A DNA stretch of 64,000 bases from Rhodospirillaceae bacterium (GCA_002737725.1 NSIP01000008.1:1-64000), one strand, 5' to 3'; shown: positions 25,691-37,903, counted from the stretch's first letter. Numbers and translations: made by a program. The notes: generated by a model from the sequence alone, not told the origin.

Positions 25691-25888
25691 AACTCGGCCA
25701 AGCGTGGCGGCATCCAAAACCCGGCTCACCTGCCCATGACCCGCGAAGATATCGCCGACTATTTGGGGCTGGCGTTCGAAACTGTCAGCCTTTATTTTAC
25801 GCTCCTCGAGAGTGAAGGCCTGATTGCGATTGAATCGACAGCGTGGTGCGCATTAAAGATTTTTAAGCGTTGGCTGATTACAGCGACG
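25691..25888 (+). pseudogene. Crp/Fnr regulator, C-terminal HTH fragment, frameshifted
   Basis: The frame reads AHLPMTREDIADYLGLAFETVSLYFTLLESEGLI, split by key words LPMTR, DIADYLGL and ETVS, which are the FNR-type DNA-recognition helix region. The N-terminal cyclic-nucleotide-like domain is missing. Near 25835-25842 the frame shifts: VVRIKDF continues in another frame and then hits TAA at 25864-25866, followed by ALADYSDED. The recognition helix is also degraded (Leu where Arg follows ETVS). It is a relic that cannot bind as a normal regulator. It is the only transcription factor trace in the window. Confidence 0.75.
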
Positions 25889-25898
25889 AAGACCGAAA

Positions 25899-26225
25899 TT
25901 GAAACTCACTCATATCAGGCAAGTCGCCACCTTAAGCCTCAGCATCGCGATGGCTGTCGGTGGACTCAATGCCAAACAAATTTTTATCGACAACTGCGCG
26001 GCTTGCCATGGCGAAGATGCCCGAGGCATCAAGGACCAGGGCGCGAATCTCGTCACGAGCGTATTTGTGAAGCGAATGAACGACGCAGAGTTGGCAGGGT
26101 TTATAAAGATGGGCCGCCAACCCGATTCACCCGACAGCACCATGAAACTGCTGATGCCTGCATTCGACTACTTGTCGGATGAAGACATTGCTCAGGTGAT
26201 CGCCTACACGCGCGACCCGAAGTAA
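25899..26225 (+). CDS. Small periplasmic c-type cytochrome
   Basis: 108 residues starting at TTG 25899. A signal peptide (ATLSLSIAMAVGGLNA) is followed by FIDNCAACHGEDARG, the CxxCH haem site near residue 34, and MPAFDYLSDEDIAQVIAYTR, where Met is the likely sixth ligand. It belongs to the single-haem cytochrome_CBB3 type. It could accept electrons from the periplasmic PQQ dehydrogenase at the other end of the region, or from a dehydrogenase elsewhere. It follows the Crp/Fnr relic directly; no promoter is obvious. Confidence 0.75.
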   Translation: MKLTHIRQVATLSLSIAMAVGGLNAKQIFIDNCAACHGEDARGIKDQGANLVTSVFVKRMNDAELAGFIKMGRQPDSPDSTMKLLMPAFDYLSDEDIAQVIAYTRDPK

Positions 26226-26228
26226 GCC

Positions 26229-26378
26229 CTACGCGCCTTTCGTCGGCTGATGCTCGAACTCTACACGCAGAGGAATATGGTCTGAACTGCGCACATGTAA
26301 AAGTGCGGCGGCGCGGGTTCCAAGTATTAAAATCACCTACCAGAACAACAGGGCCGCTGAGCTGACAGGCAGGACAGG
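26229..26378 (-). pseudogene. Endonuclease/exonuclease/phosphatase (EEP) family gene, C-terminal remnant
   Basis: On the minus strand GPVVLVGDFNTWNPRRR is read at about 26308-26350, including the catalytic GDFN motif. In a second frame HVRSSDHIPLRVEF with the catalytic SDH motif ends at TAG 26229-26231. In intact EEP proteins roughly 50-80 residues separate GDFN and SDH; here only a few codons do. An internal deletion together with a frameshift therefore destroyed the gene. The N-terminal half is not visible. Confidence 0.7.
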
Positions 26379-26433
26379 CCTGGGCGGGGTCTGCGGACAA
26401 AGTGCATGGGTTGGGGTCGGGGAATTGCGAAGG

Positions 26434-26467
26434 TGGCGGGGAGCAGTGGCGGGGAGCAGTGGCGGGG
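26434..26467. repeat. 13-bp tandem repeat, 2.6 units
   Basis: TGGCGGGGAGCAG is repeated directly at 26434, 26447 and (partly) 26460 in a non-coding GC-rich stretch between the EEP relic and tRNA-Lys. No other feature is seen from 26380 to 26597. Confidence 0.8.
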
Positions 26468-26597
26468 CGGAGACACCAAATAATAACGCATGGCTCGACC
26501 GGACCACGAAGGCGAAGCGTGTCCCACCGGGTGCACAGATCGATTCTTCCCCCGCGAGGGGAGGCTCTAAAAACCTACTAAGTCATTGATAATACGA

Positions 26598-26673
<76 letters not shown>

Positions 26674-26769
26674 ATCGTTTCGACGTGAGGAAAAGTGGGC
26701 TCGATAAGTGAGCCAACAGTGCCGTAAGGCCGCCGGTTATAGAGGGATCGCCCGGGCGTGGCAATACAG

Positions 26770-27933
26770 CTAAAGGTCAGAAAATCCGCCGCGCTGAGCA
26801 ATTTGGACGTCTCGATGAACCCACACATTCATCATCAAGCCCGCACACAACATGAGGTTTAAAAGGGCCGTCCCGCCATAGGAAATCAAGGGTAGCGGCA
26901 CCCCAACAACCGGGATCAGCCCCATGACCATGGCCATGTTGATAAAGAAGTAGAAGAACAAGGTGCTGGTAATGCCTGCTGCGACGAGCCGCCCAAATTG
27001 ATGGCGCGCGCGAAACGCAATGGCAAAGCCATAAATCATGACGATCACATAAAGCGAGAGGAGCGTCAGAGCGCCCACCAATCCCAATTCCTCGGCCAAC
27101 ATAGTGAAGATAAAATCGGTCTGGCGTTCGGGCAGAAAATTCAAGTGGCTTTGCGTACCTTGCATGAAGCCCTTGCCGAAGAGGCCGCCCGAGCCCAGTG
27201 CGATTTTAGATTGAAGAATATGATAGCCAGCACCGAGCGAGTCGCGCTCGGGATTCAAAAATGTGAGCACGCGGTTTTGTTGGTATTCCCGCAAGAACGA
27301 CCACGCAATGGGAATAGCCGCAATGCTCGCCACACCAATGGTTACAAACTTCCACACCCGCACACCGGCGAGAAAGAACATGACAGTGGCCCCCATCACA
27401 ATCACTCCTGCGGTCCCCAGATCGGGCTGCAAGAGAACTAGCACAAAGGGCGCCAAAACCATCAGCAAGGGCGCCAGCAGCGCCAGTGGGTTCCCAATAT
27501 CGTCCAGACTAATACCCTGAAAATACCGCGCTAAGGCCAGCACAATTGCGGCCTTCATCATCTCGGAGGGCTGCAAATTGATCACACCCAGATCAATCCA
27601 CCGCTGGGCGCCACCGCCGATCACGCCCCGGATATCGACAACAGCCAGCAGAACCAAAATGACGAAATAGAAAGCATAGGCATAGCGCATGATGATTCGG
27701 ATATCGATCAAGGCGATGGCGATCAGCAGCCCAAGGCCGACAACAAAGCGAACCATTTGTGGCAGTGCCCAGGGGTCCCAGTTTCCGTAGGCAGCCGAAT
27801 ACAACATGGCAAAGCCAAATGTTGCAATCACGCACAGCCACATCACAAAGGACCAACTGATTTGACACAGCTTCTCAACGGCGGACATATTACCACGGCG
27901 CAAGCGTGCAGTCAGAAACCCAATGTCGCTCAT
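26770..27933 (-). CDS. rodA: RodA, SEDS-family peptidoglycan glycosyltransferase of the elongasome
   Basis: 387 residues with about ten membrane helices. Marks are WIDLGVINLQPSEMMKAAIVLALARYF, LLQPDLGTAGVIV (catalytic Asp region), NPERDSLGAGYHILQSKIALGSGGLFGKG, FLPERQTDFIFTMLAEELG and PLISYGGTALLNLM. It polymerises glycan strands from lipid II during side-wall growth, together with the transpeptidase PBP2, whose gene is directly upstream. ATG 27933 overlaps the mrdA stop by four bases (ATGA), giving coupled translation. It is the last gene of the mre operon. Length is normal for the family. Confidence 0.95.
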   Translation of the reverse strand: MSDIGFLTARLRRGNMSAVEKLCQISWSFVMWLCVIATFGFAMLYSAAYGNWDPWALPQMVRFVVGLGLLIAIALIDIRIIMRYAYAFYFVILVLLAVVDIRGVIGGGAQRWIDLGVINLQPSEMMKAAIVLALARYFQGISLDDIGNPLALLAPLLMVLAPFVLVLLQPDLGTAGVIVMGATVMFFLAGVRVWKFVTIGVASIAAIPIAWSFLREYQQNRVLTFLNPERDSLGAGYHILQSKIALGSGGLFGKGFMQGTQSHLNFLPERQTDFIFTMLAEELGLVGALTLLSLYVIVMIYGFAIAFRARHQFGRLVAAGITSTLFFYFFINMAMVMGLIPVVGVPLPLISYGGTALLNLMLCAGLMMNVWVHRDVQIAQRGGFSDL

Positions 27934-29840
27934 GCGGGCGGTTCCGCCGTTGCGGTGGCAATTTGCTCGTCATCCACACGTGGCTTGCGCGAAGGATCAA
28001 GCTCAAGCACGCGTTCCATAATATCGCGGGCAATGGGCGCGGCGATTTTTCCGCCGCCGCCCATTGCGTGGTCGACCACAACAGCGATGGCGTACCTGGG
28101 TTGATGCGAGGGGGCAAACGCGACAAACAAGGCATTGTCGCGCAAGTGCCAGGGCAATTCGCCAGGCTCACGCGGACCAGCCTCGCGCTCGGTGACGCTA
28201 ATGCGGCGCACCGCTGCTGTGCCCGTTTTGCCGCTCATGGTCCATGTTCGACGCTCAGGATCCTTGAACCTTAATCTAGCAACGGCTGCCGTGGTAAACC
28301 CAGGGGCGTTGATCACATCTGACATGCCTTGACGTAAGATGGCGAGGTGCTTTTCCGAGATCCCGAGCGAGGGCATCGCTGTTTCAGCCTGCGCATCTGG
28401 GGGCTGATCAACACCGGTCGCAGGTCGCACCAGACGAGGCTTGACGGCCAGCCCCCCATTAGCCACACGCGCCGCCATAATGGCCAATTGTAGGGGTGTC
28501 GTCAGAACATCGCCCTGACCAATTCCCACGTTCAACGTATCACCCGTAGACCAGCGCTCATTGCGCGCCGCCTTTTTCCACGCTTCGGTGGGGACGAGGC
28601 CGCGTTGTTCGCCGGGCAGCCCAATACCCGAAAGTTCGCCCAGGCCTAGCCTGCGGGCCATGGCAGCAATTTTATCGACACCCAGACGGCGCGCGATTTC
28701 ATAAAAATAAACATCGCACGACATTGAAATGGCGCGTGTCATGTTCACACTGCCATGCACCTTGTGGCAGCGCTTCACATAGTTCCCAAGCATGTATCTC
28801 CCATTGCAGGACACTGTCTGCTCAGGCGAAATCACTTGATGTTCTAGCGCTGCCAACGTGACGACGAGCTTGAATGTCGAGCCAGGCGAATACTGCCCCG
28901 CAACCGCTTTATTGACCAAAGGCTTGTGGTCATCGGTCGACAGTGTCTTCCATTCCTCAGACGTCAACCCGCGACTAAAAGCATTGGCATCAAAACTCGG
29001 GTTCGAGACCAGCGCCAGAAGATCGCCGGTGTGGACATCGAGCACGACCACCGAGGCGCTTTCGGGGCCCAGCCGTTCGGCGGCATAATGCTGGATGCGT
29101 TCATCAATGGTCAGGACAACATCGGCCCCCGGCTCGCCTTCGTCGCGCTGCAATTCGCGGATGATGCGGCCATAGGCGTTGACCTCGACTTGGCTCGCCC
29201 CAGCCTTACCCCGAAGCGCCATGTCGTAGACTTTTTCGATGCCTTCTTTGCCAGCGCGAAATCCTGGCAATTGCAAAAGTGGATCACCGGTGAGGTCGGC
29301 CTCGTCGACCGCGGCCACATAGCCCAAAAGATGCGCTGCGTTTTCGTGTTGTGGGTAATAGCGTGTGAGGCCGAGATCGATAGTCACGCCGGGCAAGTCG
29401 GGCGCGTTCACCTGAATCCGCGACATTTCATCCCAGGTCAGGTTTTCACGCACTGTGATCGGCAAAAAGCCCCGCTTACGACTGGCTTCTTTTTTCACAC
29501 GTTCGTGGTCGAGTTCAGACAATGAGATAATCTGACCAAGGGCATCGAGGGTATCGCTGAGCGTTCGGACTTGCTCCGGTACGATGAGGGCGCTGAAATT
29601 TTGCTGGTTTATCGCTAACGGTTGGCCAAAACGGTCGAGGATTCGCCCGCGCGGCGGTTTCAACAATTGCATATTGATGCGGTTATCTTCCGCCAACATC
29701 ATATAGCGGTCAGACTCGACGATCTGGAGATAGTACAGCCTGCCCACAAGCGCCGAGACGAGCACAGCCTGCCCGCCAGCCAAAACCGCAGCCCTGCGGT
29801 TGAACATGCGAACCCATTCGCTGTCGCGATTGATCATCAT
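27930..29840 (-). CDS. mrdA: Penicillin-binding protein 2, elongation-specific transpeptidase
   Basis: 636 residues from ATG 29840, which overlaps the mreD stop by four bases. A single membrane helix (AAVLAGGQAVLVSALVG) is followed by the PBP dimerisation domain (PPRGRILDRFGQPLA) and the transpeptidase domain with S321-T-F-K (YSPGSTFKL), S-C-D (ISMSCDVYF, SxN-like) and KTG (MSGKTGTAAV). It cross-links peptidoglycan during cell elongation with RodA and the MreBCD scaffold. A basic, Pro- and Ala-containing tail ends the protein. A longer start at 29882 is possible but would overlap mreD by 46 bases. Confidence 0.95.
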   Translation of the reverse strand: MMINRDSEWVRMFNRRAAVLAGGQAVLVSALVGRLYYLQIVESDRYMMLAEDNRINMQLLKPPRGRILDRFGQPLAINQQNFSALIVPEQVRTLSDTLDALGQIISLSELDHERVKKEASRKRGFLPITVRENLTWDEMSRIQVNAPDLPGVTIDLGLTRYYPQHENAAHLLGYVAAVDEADLTGDPLLQLPGFRAGKEGIEKVYDMALRGKAGASQVEVNAYGRIIRELQRDEGEPGADVVLTIDERIQHYAAERLGPESASVVVLDVHTGDLLALVSNPSFDANAFSRGLTSEEWKTLSTDDHKPLVNKAVAGQYSPGSTFKLVVTLAALEHQVISPEQTVSCNGRYMLGNYVKRCHKVHGSVNMTRAISMSCDVYFYEIARRLGVDKIAAMARRLGLGELSGIGLPGEQRGLVPTEAWKKAARNERWSTGDTLNVGIGQGDVLTTPLQLAIMAARVANGGLAVKPRLVRPATGVDQPPDAQAETAMPSLGISEKHLAILRQGMSDVINAPGFTTAAVARLRFKDPERRTWTMSGKTGTAAVRRISVTEREAGPREPGELPWHLRDNALFVAFAPSHQPRYAIAVVVDHAMGGGGKIAAPIARDIMERVLELDPSRKPRVDDEQIATATAEPPA

Positions 29841-30358
29841 GGCTGTTGCATCAACTTCATTTGGGTCCAAGCCAGCAACCATCCAATCACCGGGTAGATC
29901 ACAACAGTCAACACAACAGAGCCTGCCGTATCACCAAACGGAGAGAATCTGCCGGTTCCAATCAGCCCTGCGCACAGCCAACGCAGGATGCCGGTGCCCA
30001 CTGCAATCACAGCGAACCCCAGCCAGACTTCCAAGAACGGGCGGTTTTTGAAAAACTTTTTCTGATTCAGAACCACCCATTGGCAAATCAGAAGCGCCAA
30101 CGCCGTTGATCCCAATGGCGTGCCCACCAACAGATCCTCAAGGATGCCGATCATGAAAGCCGCACCGTAGCCGAAGCCGTCGGGCCGATAGACCGACCAA
30201 AAATAAACCGCCATAAGCGTGTACATGGGCGCCAAAGATGGCACACCAGGCACGTACATGGGGACCATACTAAACAGCAGCAGAAAGATGGTGATACTCA
30301 CCGGCACGCCGCGGCGCGCTTGCTGATCTAATTTTTGCCAGACCGTTGTTTGGTGCAT
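29837..30358 (-). CDS. mreD: MreD, rod shape-determining membrane protein
   Basis: 173 residues with five or six hydrophobic segments (FLLLFSMVPMYVPGVP, LMAVYFWSVYRPDGFG, FMIGILEDLLVGTPLGSTA). The YRPDGFG and EDLLVGTPLG motifs fit MreD. It bridges MreC and the other elongasome parts in the inner membrane. It sits between mreC (11-base gap) and mrdA (four-base overlap), the canonical order. Confidence 0.9.
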   Translation of the reverse strand: MHQTTVWQKLDQQARRGVPVSITIFLLLFSMVPMYVPGVPSLAPMYTLMAVYFWSVYRPDGFGYGAAFMIGILEDLLVGTPLGSTALALLICQWVVLNQKKFFKNRPFLEVWLGFAVIAVGTGILRWLCAGLIGTGRFSPFGDTAGSVVLTVVIYPVIGWLLAWTQMKLMQQP

Positions 30359-30369
30359 GGCGCGCGGCT

Positions 30370-31242
30370 TTACTTCTTAGGTCCAGAAGGCGGGCTCGGT
30401 GTTGCCAAGATTCCGCTGAGACCGTAATCGACGACACGAACATGCTGTAATTTGTCGCGCGAAAAATAAGGTTCAATCTCAACAATGACATCCTGAACAC
30501 GCGCCACGCGACCCACAGGCAAGCCAGGCGGGAAAGCCTCGGCGTCGCCCGAGGTGGTCACTTTATCGCCCGGCACCACCACCGTCTTGGCACCGACATA
30601 CAGCAACCGCGGGCGTAACCCGTTATCGCCAACGAGGATGGCGCGATTGCCCGCCTCACCGACCACGACAGGGATGCGCGAGTTAATATCTGTGATCAGT
30701 AAAACGCGGGCGGAGCGTGTCCCGGCCTGCATCACGCGGCCAACCAGGCCTTCGCCGGTCATGACCACATTGCCTTTGCCCACGCCATCACCAGTACCGG
30801 CCGTGATCAACACACTTTGTGCAAAAGTGCCGCCGGTATCGCCGACCACACGGGCGCTGACAAAATTTGCTGTCGGCTCAGGGATCAAAGCCAACAAGGC
30901 TTTCAAAGAGCGGTTCTCAACCTCAAGGCGCTGAGCAATAGATTGCCATTGCAATAAACGCCCGTTGTCATCGCGCAATCTCGCGTTTTGTTCACGGATG
31001 GCCGCCAGTTCACGCACATTGGCAATGGTTACAGCAATGGCATTGGCCGGTTGTGAGAGAATGCGAAAAATGGGCATGACGGCATCGGTAATCGCGATTC
31101 GCGTGCGCTCGACGAATACGGTGTCGGCTTTGCCGATCAGCATGAGGGCAAACGTCAGCGCAATCAAAGACAAGAAGGCAAAGCGTTGAAGGAGCGTCTT
31201 CAACGACCCCAGCCGGGTAATCTGTCCGGTGGTTTGCCTCAC
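30370..31242 (-). CDS. mreC: MreC, periplasmic rod shape-determining scaffold
   Basis: 290 residues. One N-terminal membrane helix (FAFLSLIALTFALMLIG) is followed by a coiled coil (ELAAIREQNARLRDDNGRLLQW, split here by REQ) and the beta-barrel domain with ARVVGDTGG, GNVVMTGEGLVGRV, LLITDINSRIPVVV and VTTSGDAEAFPPGLPVG. The tail is short (PSPPSGPKK). It activates PBP2/RodA by binding PBP2. It follows mreB by 49 bases. Confidence 0.93.
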   Translation of the reverse strand: MRQTTGQITRLGSLKTLLQRFAFLSLIALTFALMLIGKADTVFVERTRIAITDAVMPIFRILSQPANAIAVTIANVRELAAIREQNARLRDDNGRLLQWQSIAQRLEVENRSLKALLALIPEPTANFVSARVVGDTGGTFAQSVLITAGTGDGVGKGNVVMTGEGLVGRVMQAGTRSARVLLITDINSRIPVVVGEAGNRAILVGDNGLRPRLLYVGAKTVVVPGDKVTTSGDAEAFPPGLPVGRVARVQDVIVEIEPYFSRDKLQHVRVVDYGLSGILATPSPPSGPKK

Positions 31243-31291
31243 GTCTTATGCCTCCCCTTCGGCGCCCACCAAGGCATGTGAGCGATACGTT

Positions 31292-32335
<1,044 letters not shown>

Positions 32336-32368
32336 TTATTCCTTTTTCTTGCGGGTTTAGTGCAACGT

Positions 32369-32393
32369 CGCTCGGGTGCACAGCACCCGAGCG
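32369..32393. terminator. Perfect 11-bp hairpin between leuA and mreB
   Basis: CGCTCGGGTGC (32369-32379) and GCACCCGAGCG (32383-32393) form a perfect stem with a 3-base loop. It lies 40 bases after the leuA stop. No T run follows directly in the leuA direction, so it may act as a 3' end stabiliser or Rho-assisted terminator. Confidence 0.6.
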
Positions 32394-32432
32394 AACGCAG
32401 AAACTACAAAATGAACATTCGTTTCTGACGGC

Positions 32433-33986
32433 TCACGAAGCATGAGCAATCATCTCGACTGGCGCAGATTTCTGCCGCTTCACCAGAAGCTTATTCAGCG
32501 CATTAATATAGGCGCGAGCCGAGGCAACCAGCGTATCGGTATCCGCGCCCTGGCCCTGCACCGTCTTTCCGTTCTCTTCCAAGCGCACCATAACCTCGGC
32601 TTGCGCGTCGGTGCCGCCCGTGACGGCGTTCACCTGATAGATTTGCAAGTTTTGGGTCGAGGTCGTCAGGTGCTTGATCGCATTAAATAGGGCGTCGACA
32701 GGGCCAGCACCAGTGGCAGCGGTTGACTTCAACACGCCATCAATTTCCAGCTCGATCTCGGCGCGTTGCTTAGCAACCTTGGTGCCAGCCACAACTTCCA
32801 ATGACACAAACTTGATGTGATCGTTACCGCGCACGACCTCGTCATCGACGAGTGCTATAATATCGTCGTCGAACACGTCTTTCTTTTTGTCGGCTAGGTC
32901 CTTGAAGCGCTTGAATGCGTCATTGACGGCATTGTCGCCCAGGTCATAGCCCAAATCTTTCAACTTGGCGCGGAAGGCATGGCGGCCCGAGTGCTTGCCC
33001 ATGACCAGGTTAGATTTTTTCAAGCCGACTGATTCAGGCGTCATGATCTCGTAGGTCTGCGCATTCTTCAGCATTCCGTCTTGATGAATGCCTGACTCAT
33101 GGGCAAAGGCATTAGCGCCAACAATGGCTTTATTAGGCTGCACCGGAAATCCAGTGATCGTGGAGACCAAGTGCGAAGCACGCGTAATCAACTCAGAGTT
33201 CACGCCGGTTGAGAATGGCATATGATCCTGGCGCGTGCGCAGGGCCATCACAATTTCCTCAAGAGCGGCATTGCCTGCCCGTTCGCCTAAGCCGTTAATC
33301 GTGCACTCCACTTGGCGTGCGCCTGCTTGCACGGCGGCTAGGGAGTTCGCCACAGCCAAGCCCAAGTCATTATGGCAATGCACCGAGATGATGGCCTGAT
33401 CGATATTGGGAACGCGGTTGAATAGCATCTTGATCAAGGCGTTGTATTCGTCAGGCACTGTATAGCCAACAGTGTCGGGAATGTTGATGGTTCGCGCACC
33501 CGCTTTAATGGCTGATTCCACGCATTGGCACAGGAAGTCGTGTTCGGTGCGCGAGCCGTCCTCGGCCGACCATTCAACGTCTTCGGTGTGTTTACGCGCA
33601 CGTGTCACGCTATCGATCACGGCCTGATGCACGTCTTTCGGGTCCATCTGCAATTTGAACTTCATATGCAGCGGGCTGGTCGAAATGAAGGTGTGAATAC
33701 GGCCACGCTTGGCCGGTTTAATGGCATCAGCACAGCGGTCGATGTCGCCTTTGGCCGCACGGGCAAGCCCACACACAATGGAGTCTTTGATTTCTTTGGC
33801 GACAGCTTCGACGGCTTCGAAGTCACCTTGGCTGGCGATCGGAAAGCCAGCTTCGATCACATCAACGCGCATCTCTTCCAAAATTTTGGCAATGCGGATC
33901 TTTTCTTCTTTATTCATGGAAGCGCCCGGCGATTGTTCGCCGTCGCGCAAGGTGGTGTCAAAAATGATGACGCGGTTGTTGCTCAT
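32433..33986 (-). CDS. leuA: 2-isopropylmalate synthase
   Basis: 517 residues from ATG 33986 ([21 protein letters not shown]); an earlier ATG exists at 34010. It condenses 2-oxoisovalerate with acetyl-CoA, the first step of leucine synthesis. The HMGL-like TIM barrel has [14 protein letters not shown] with metal-binding Asp, [16 protein letters not shown] with the HxH ligands and [14 protein letters not shown]. The C-terminal LeuA dimer/allosteric domain (about 385-505) provides leucine feedback inhibition. It is preceded by a small open frame and a hairpin that may form an attenuator (34035-34222). Confidence 0.96.
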   Translation of the reverse strand: MSNNRVIIFDTTLRDGEQSPGASMNKEEKIRIAKILEEMRVDVIEAGFPIASQGDFEAVEAVAKEIKDSIVCGLARAAKGDIDRCADAIKPAKRGRIHTFISTSPLHMKFKLQMDPKDVHQAVIDSVTRARKHTEDVEWSAEDGSRTEHDFLCQCVESAIKAGARTINIPDTVGYTVPDEYNALIKMLFNRVPNIDQAIISVHCHNDLGLAVANSLAAVQAGARQVECTINGLGERAGNAALEEIVMALRTRQDHMPFSTGVNSELITRASHLVSTITGFPVQPNKAIVGANAFAHESGIHQDGMLKNAQTYEIMTPESVGLKKSNLVMGKHSGRHAFRAKLKDLGYDLGDNAVNDAFKRFKDLADKKKDVFDDDIIALVDDEVVRGNDHIKFVSLEVVAGTKVAKQRAEIELEIDGVLKSTAATGAGPVDALFNAIKHLTTSTQNLQIYQVNAVTGGTDAQAEVMVRLEENGKTVQGQGADTDTLVASARAYINALNKLLVKRQKSAPVEMIAHAS

Positions 33987-34034
33987 GGTTCTGCTCACGA
34001 CTGGGGTCAAAGATTGCGTTTATTGGAGCGACTT

Positions 34035-34088
34035 AAAAATCCCAAGCCCCTGAACGCGTGCCGCTCTGTCGTGAACAGCGCTCAGGGG
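34035..34088 (-). promoter_or_regulatory. Candidate transcription attenuator before leuA
   Basis: On the minus strand CCCCTGA (34088-34082) pairs with TCAGGGG (34053-34047), with smaller stems in the loop. Six bases after the stem comes ATTTTT (34039-34035 region). The stop codon of the small leader frame lies inside the 5' arm, which is the classic geometry of ribosome-mediated attenuation. It lies about 50 bases before leuA. Confidence 0.45.
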
Positions 34089-34222
34089 TGGTTAAGTCGC
34101 AGACCCCGGTCCGCAAGACGCTGGGCAACCGCAATGCCATCAACCACCGAGAAAAACGCAATCGACGCCGCGGCGGTTGCTGGGCGCAAAACGTTCTGGC
34201 TGCTGAAGGTCACGATAACCAC
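34082..34222 (-). CDS. Possible leader peptide upstream of leuA
   Basis: 46 codons starting at GTG 34222, with AAAGGA nine bases upstream. The last part is LADRGLRLNHP, giving three Leu codons within eight codons close to the stop TGA (34084-34082). The stop overlaps the left arm of a hairpin followed by a T-rich stretch. If translated, stalling at Leu codons could prevent terminator formation and let leuA be transcribed. The peptide is longer than enteric leaders and its Leu content is modest, so this is a hypothesis. No other gene is visible between leuA and ilvC. Confidence 0.45.
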   Translation of the reverse strand: MVIVTFSSQNVLRPATAAASIAFFSVVDGIAVAQRLADRGLRLNHP

Positions 34223-34351
34223 GAGCGTTAATCCTTTGTCCTAAGCCGTCATTCTTCCCAAATATCAGCGGCTTATTGTATCTTGTTAAGATCGTTTTTC
34301 CAGACCGCTTGTCAACTAGTTTGGGGCCGGAAGGGTTAATTTGAGGTGAAA

Positions 34352-34386
34352 CCCGGGGGAAAGAGCTTTTTGCGCCCTTCCCCCAG
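34352..34386 (-). terminator. Terminator after ilvC
   Basis: On the minus strand CCTGGGGGAAG and CTTTCCCCCGGG can form a stem of about 11 bp around a 12-base loop, ten bases after the ilvC stop. A short TTT follows. Confidence 0.65.
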
Positions 34387-34396
34387 GATTCTTGCC

Positions 34397-36098
<1,702 letters not shown>

Positions 36099-36115
36099 GG
36101 CAATGCTCGGCAGCG

Positions 36116-37903
36116 CTAAACTAGCGCGGCACCAGCTCCGGTAATGGCACGTGCGTCTTTGCTTTCCGTGCCCAAAATCATTTCATTATGGGCCTTGCCC
36201 GAGGGAATCATCGGGAAGCAATTTTCCTTCTGATCAACCATCACGTCGACGATGACGGGGCGGTCGATGGACATCATTTCACGAATAGTGTCGTCTACTT
36301 TGGCCGGGTCTGACACGCGCAAGCCAGCACAATGATAGGCCTCGGCAAGCTTCACGAAGTCGGGCAGCGCATCGCTATAACTTTCGGAATAGCGCCCGCC
36401 GTGCAGCAGTTCTTGCCACTGGCGCACCATGCCCATGTACTGATTGTTGATGATAAAAATTTTCACCGGCAAACGGAATTGCACGGCAGTCGAAAGCTCT
36501 TGAATATTCATCAGGATCGAAGCTTCACCTGCGATGTCGACCACCAATGCATCTGGATGCGCAAGTTGCGCGCCGATGGCCGCCGGCAAACCATACCCCA
36601 TGGTGCCAAGCCCGCCCGACGTCAGCCATCGATTGGGATCGTTAAACCGATAGAATTGAGCCGCCCACATTTGGTGCTGTCCCACTTCCGTGGTGACATA
36701 CGTCTCGCGATCTTTGGTCAGCTCGTACAACCGCTCAATGGCGTACTGCGGCTTAATCAGTTTATCGTCTTGCTTATAGGCAAGACACATCCGGCCACGC
36801 CACTCGTTGATGGATTTCCACCACGGAGCTAACTCAACTTTGGGCGTGTTGGCACGTTTAGCTTTGATGATGCGGATCATCTCTTCCAAAACGTTACCGA
36901 CATCACCGACAATCGGAACATCCACCACCACGTTTTTATTGATAGACGATGGATCGATATCGACATGAATTTTTTTCGAATCCGGCGAGAAAAATTTCAA
37001 GTTGCCTGTGACACGATCATCAAAGCGCGCGGCCAGGCTGACCATCACATCGCAGTGATACATGGCCATGTTCGACTCATAGAGACCATGCATGCCGACC
37101 ATGCCCAGCCACTGTTCGCCCGACGCCGGGAACGCGCCTAAGCCCATCAAGGTCGAGGTGATCGGAAAACCTGTTAATTCAACGAGTTCACGCAGCAACT
37201 TAGATGCGCGGGGGCCTGAGTTTATAATGCCGCCACCAGTGTACAGAAGCGGGCGTTTGGCCGCGAGCATCAGGTCCACAGCTTGCTCGACCGCACGCTC
37301 ACTTGGCATGGTGCGCGGATTATAGGTTTTGTGCTTCTTGCGATTGATTCCGCGCGGCGCAGTTTCATACTGACCCAGCGACATCATCACATCTTTGGGC
37401 AAGTCGATCACCACCGGGCCAGGACGTCCTGCAGTGGCGACATAAAATGCCTCGTGAACGATCAACGCCAGCTTATTGACGTCCTTGACCAAATAATTGT
37501 GCTTGGTGCAGGGCCGGGTAATACCCGTCGTATCAGCTTCTTGGAACGCGTCATTGCCAATCAAGTGCGTCGGCACTTGGCCCGTCAAACACACGACAGG
37601 TATAGAATCCATCAACGCGTCGGTCAGGCCGGTCACCGCGTTGGTGGCCCCAGGGCCCGAGGTGACCAACACCACACCAACCTTGCCGGTAGATCGCGCA
37701 TACCCTTCAGCCGCATGAACCGCTCCTTGTTCATGGCGCACCAGGATGTGTCGAATGCTGTTCTGCTTGAACAATTCGTCATAGATCGGCAGCACGGCCC
37801 CACCGGGATAGCCAAATATCACTTCAACCCCTTGTTCTTGAAGGGCTTTGAGGATAATCGCGGCTCCGAGCATTGGCTCGTTTGTGACCCCGGTCTCGGG
37901 CAT
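36116..37903 (-). CDS. ilvB: Acetolactate synthase catalytic (large) subunit
   Basis: 595 residues from ATG 37903 (AGAGAG upstream); a second ATG at 37921 is possible. The TPP-dependent fold is complete. The N-terminal PYR domain has [17 protein letters not shown] with the catalytic Glu in [15 protein letters not shown]. The central FAD-binding domain has [10 protein letters not shown]. The C-terminal PP domain has [39 protein letters not shown] (GDG-like motif reading GEA) and [17 protein letters not shown] in place of GDG is unusual but keeps an acidic metal ligand (Asp/Glu). It makes acetolactate or acetohydroxybutyrate for branched-chain amino acids. It is first of ilvB-ilvN-ilvC. Confidence 0.96.
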   Translation of the reverse strand: MPETGVTNEPMLGAAIILKALQEQGVEVIFGYPGGAVLPIYDELFKQNSIRHILVRHEQGAVHAAEGYARSTGKVGVVLVTSGPGATNAVTGLTDALMDSIPVVCLTGQVPTHLIGNDAFQEADTTGITRPCTKHNYLVKDVNKLALIVHEAFYVATAGRPGPVVIDLPKDVMMSLGQYETAPRGINRKKHKTYNPRTMPSERAVEQAVDLMLAAKRPLLYTGGGIINSGPRASKLLRELVELTGFPITSTLMGLGAFPASGEQWLGMVGMHGLYESNMAMYHCDVMVSLAARFDDRVTGNLKFFSPDSKKIHVDIDPSSINKNVVVDVPIVGDVGNVLEEMIRIIKAKRANTPKVELAPWWKSINEWRGRMCLAYKQDDKLIKPQYAIERLYELTKDRETYVTTEVGQHQMWAAQFYRFNDPNRWLTSGGLGTMGYGLPAAIGAQLAHPDALVVDIAGEASILMNIQELSTAVQFRLPVKIFIINNQYMGMVRQWQELLHGGRYSESYSDALPDFVKLAEAYHCAGLRVSDPAKVDDTIREMMSIDRPVIVDVMVDQKENCFPMIPSGKAHNEMILGTESKDARAITGAGAALV

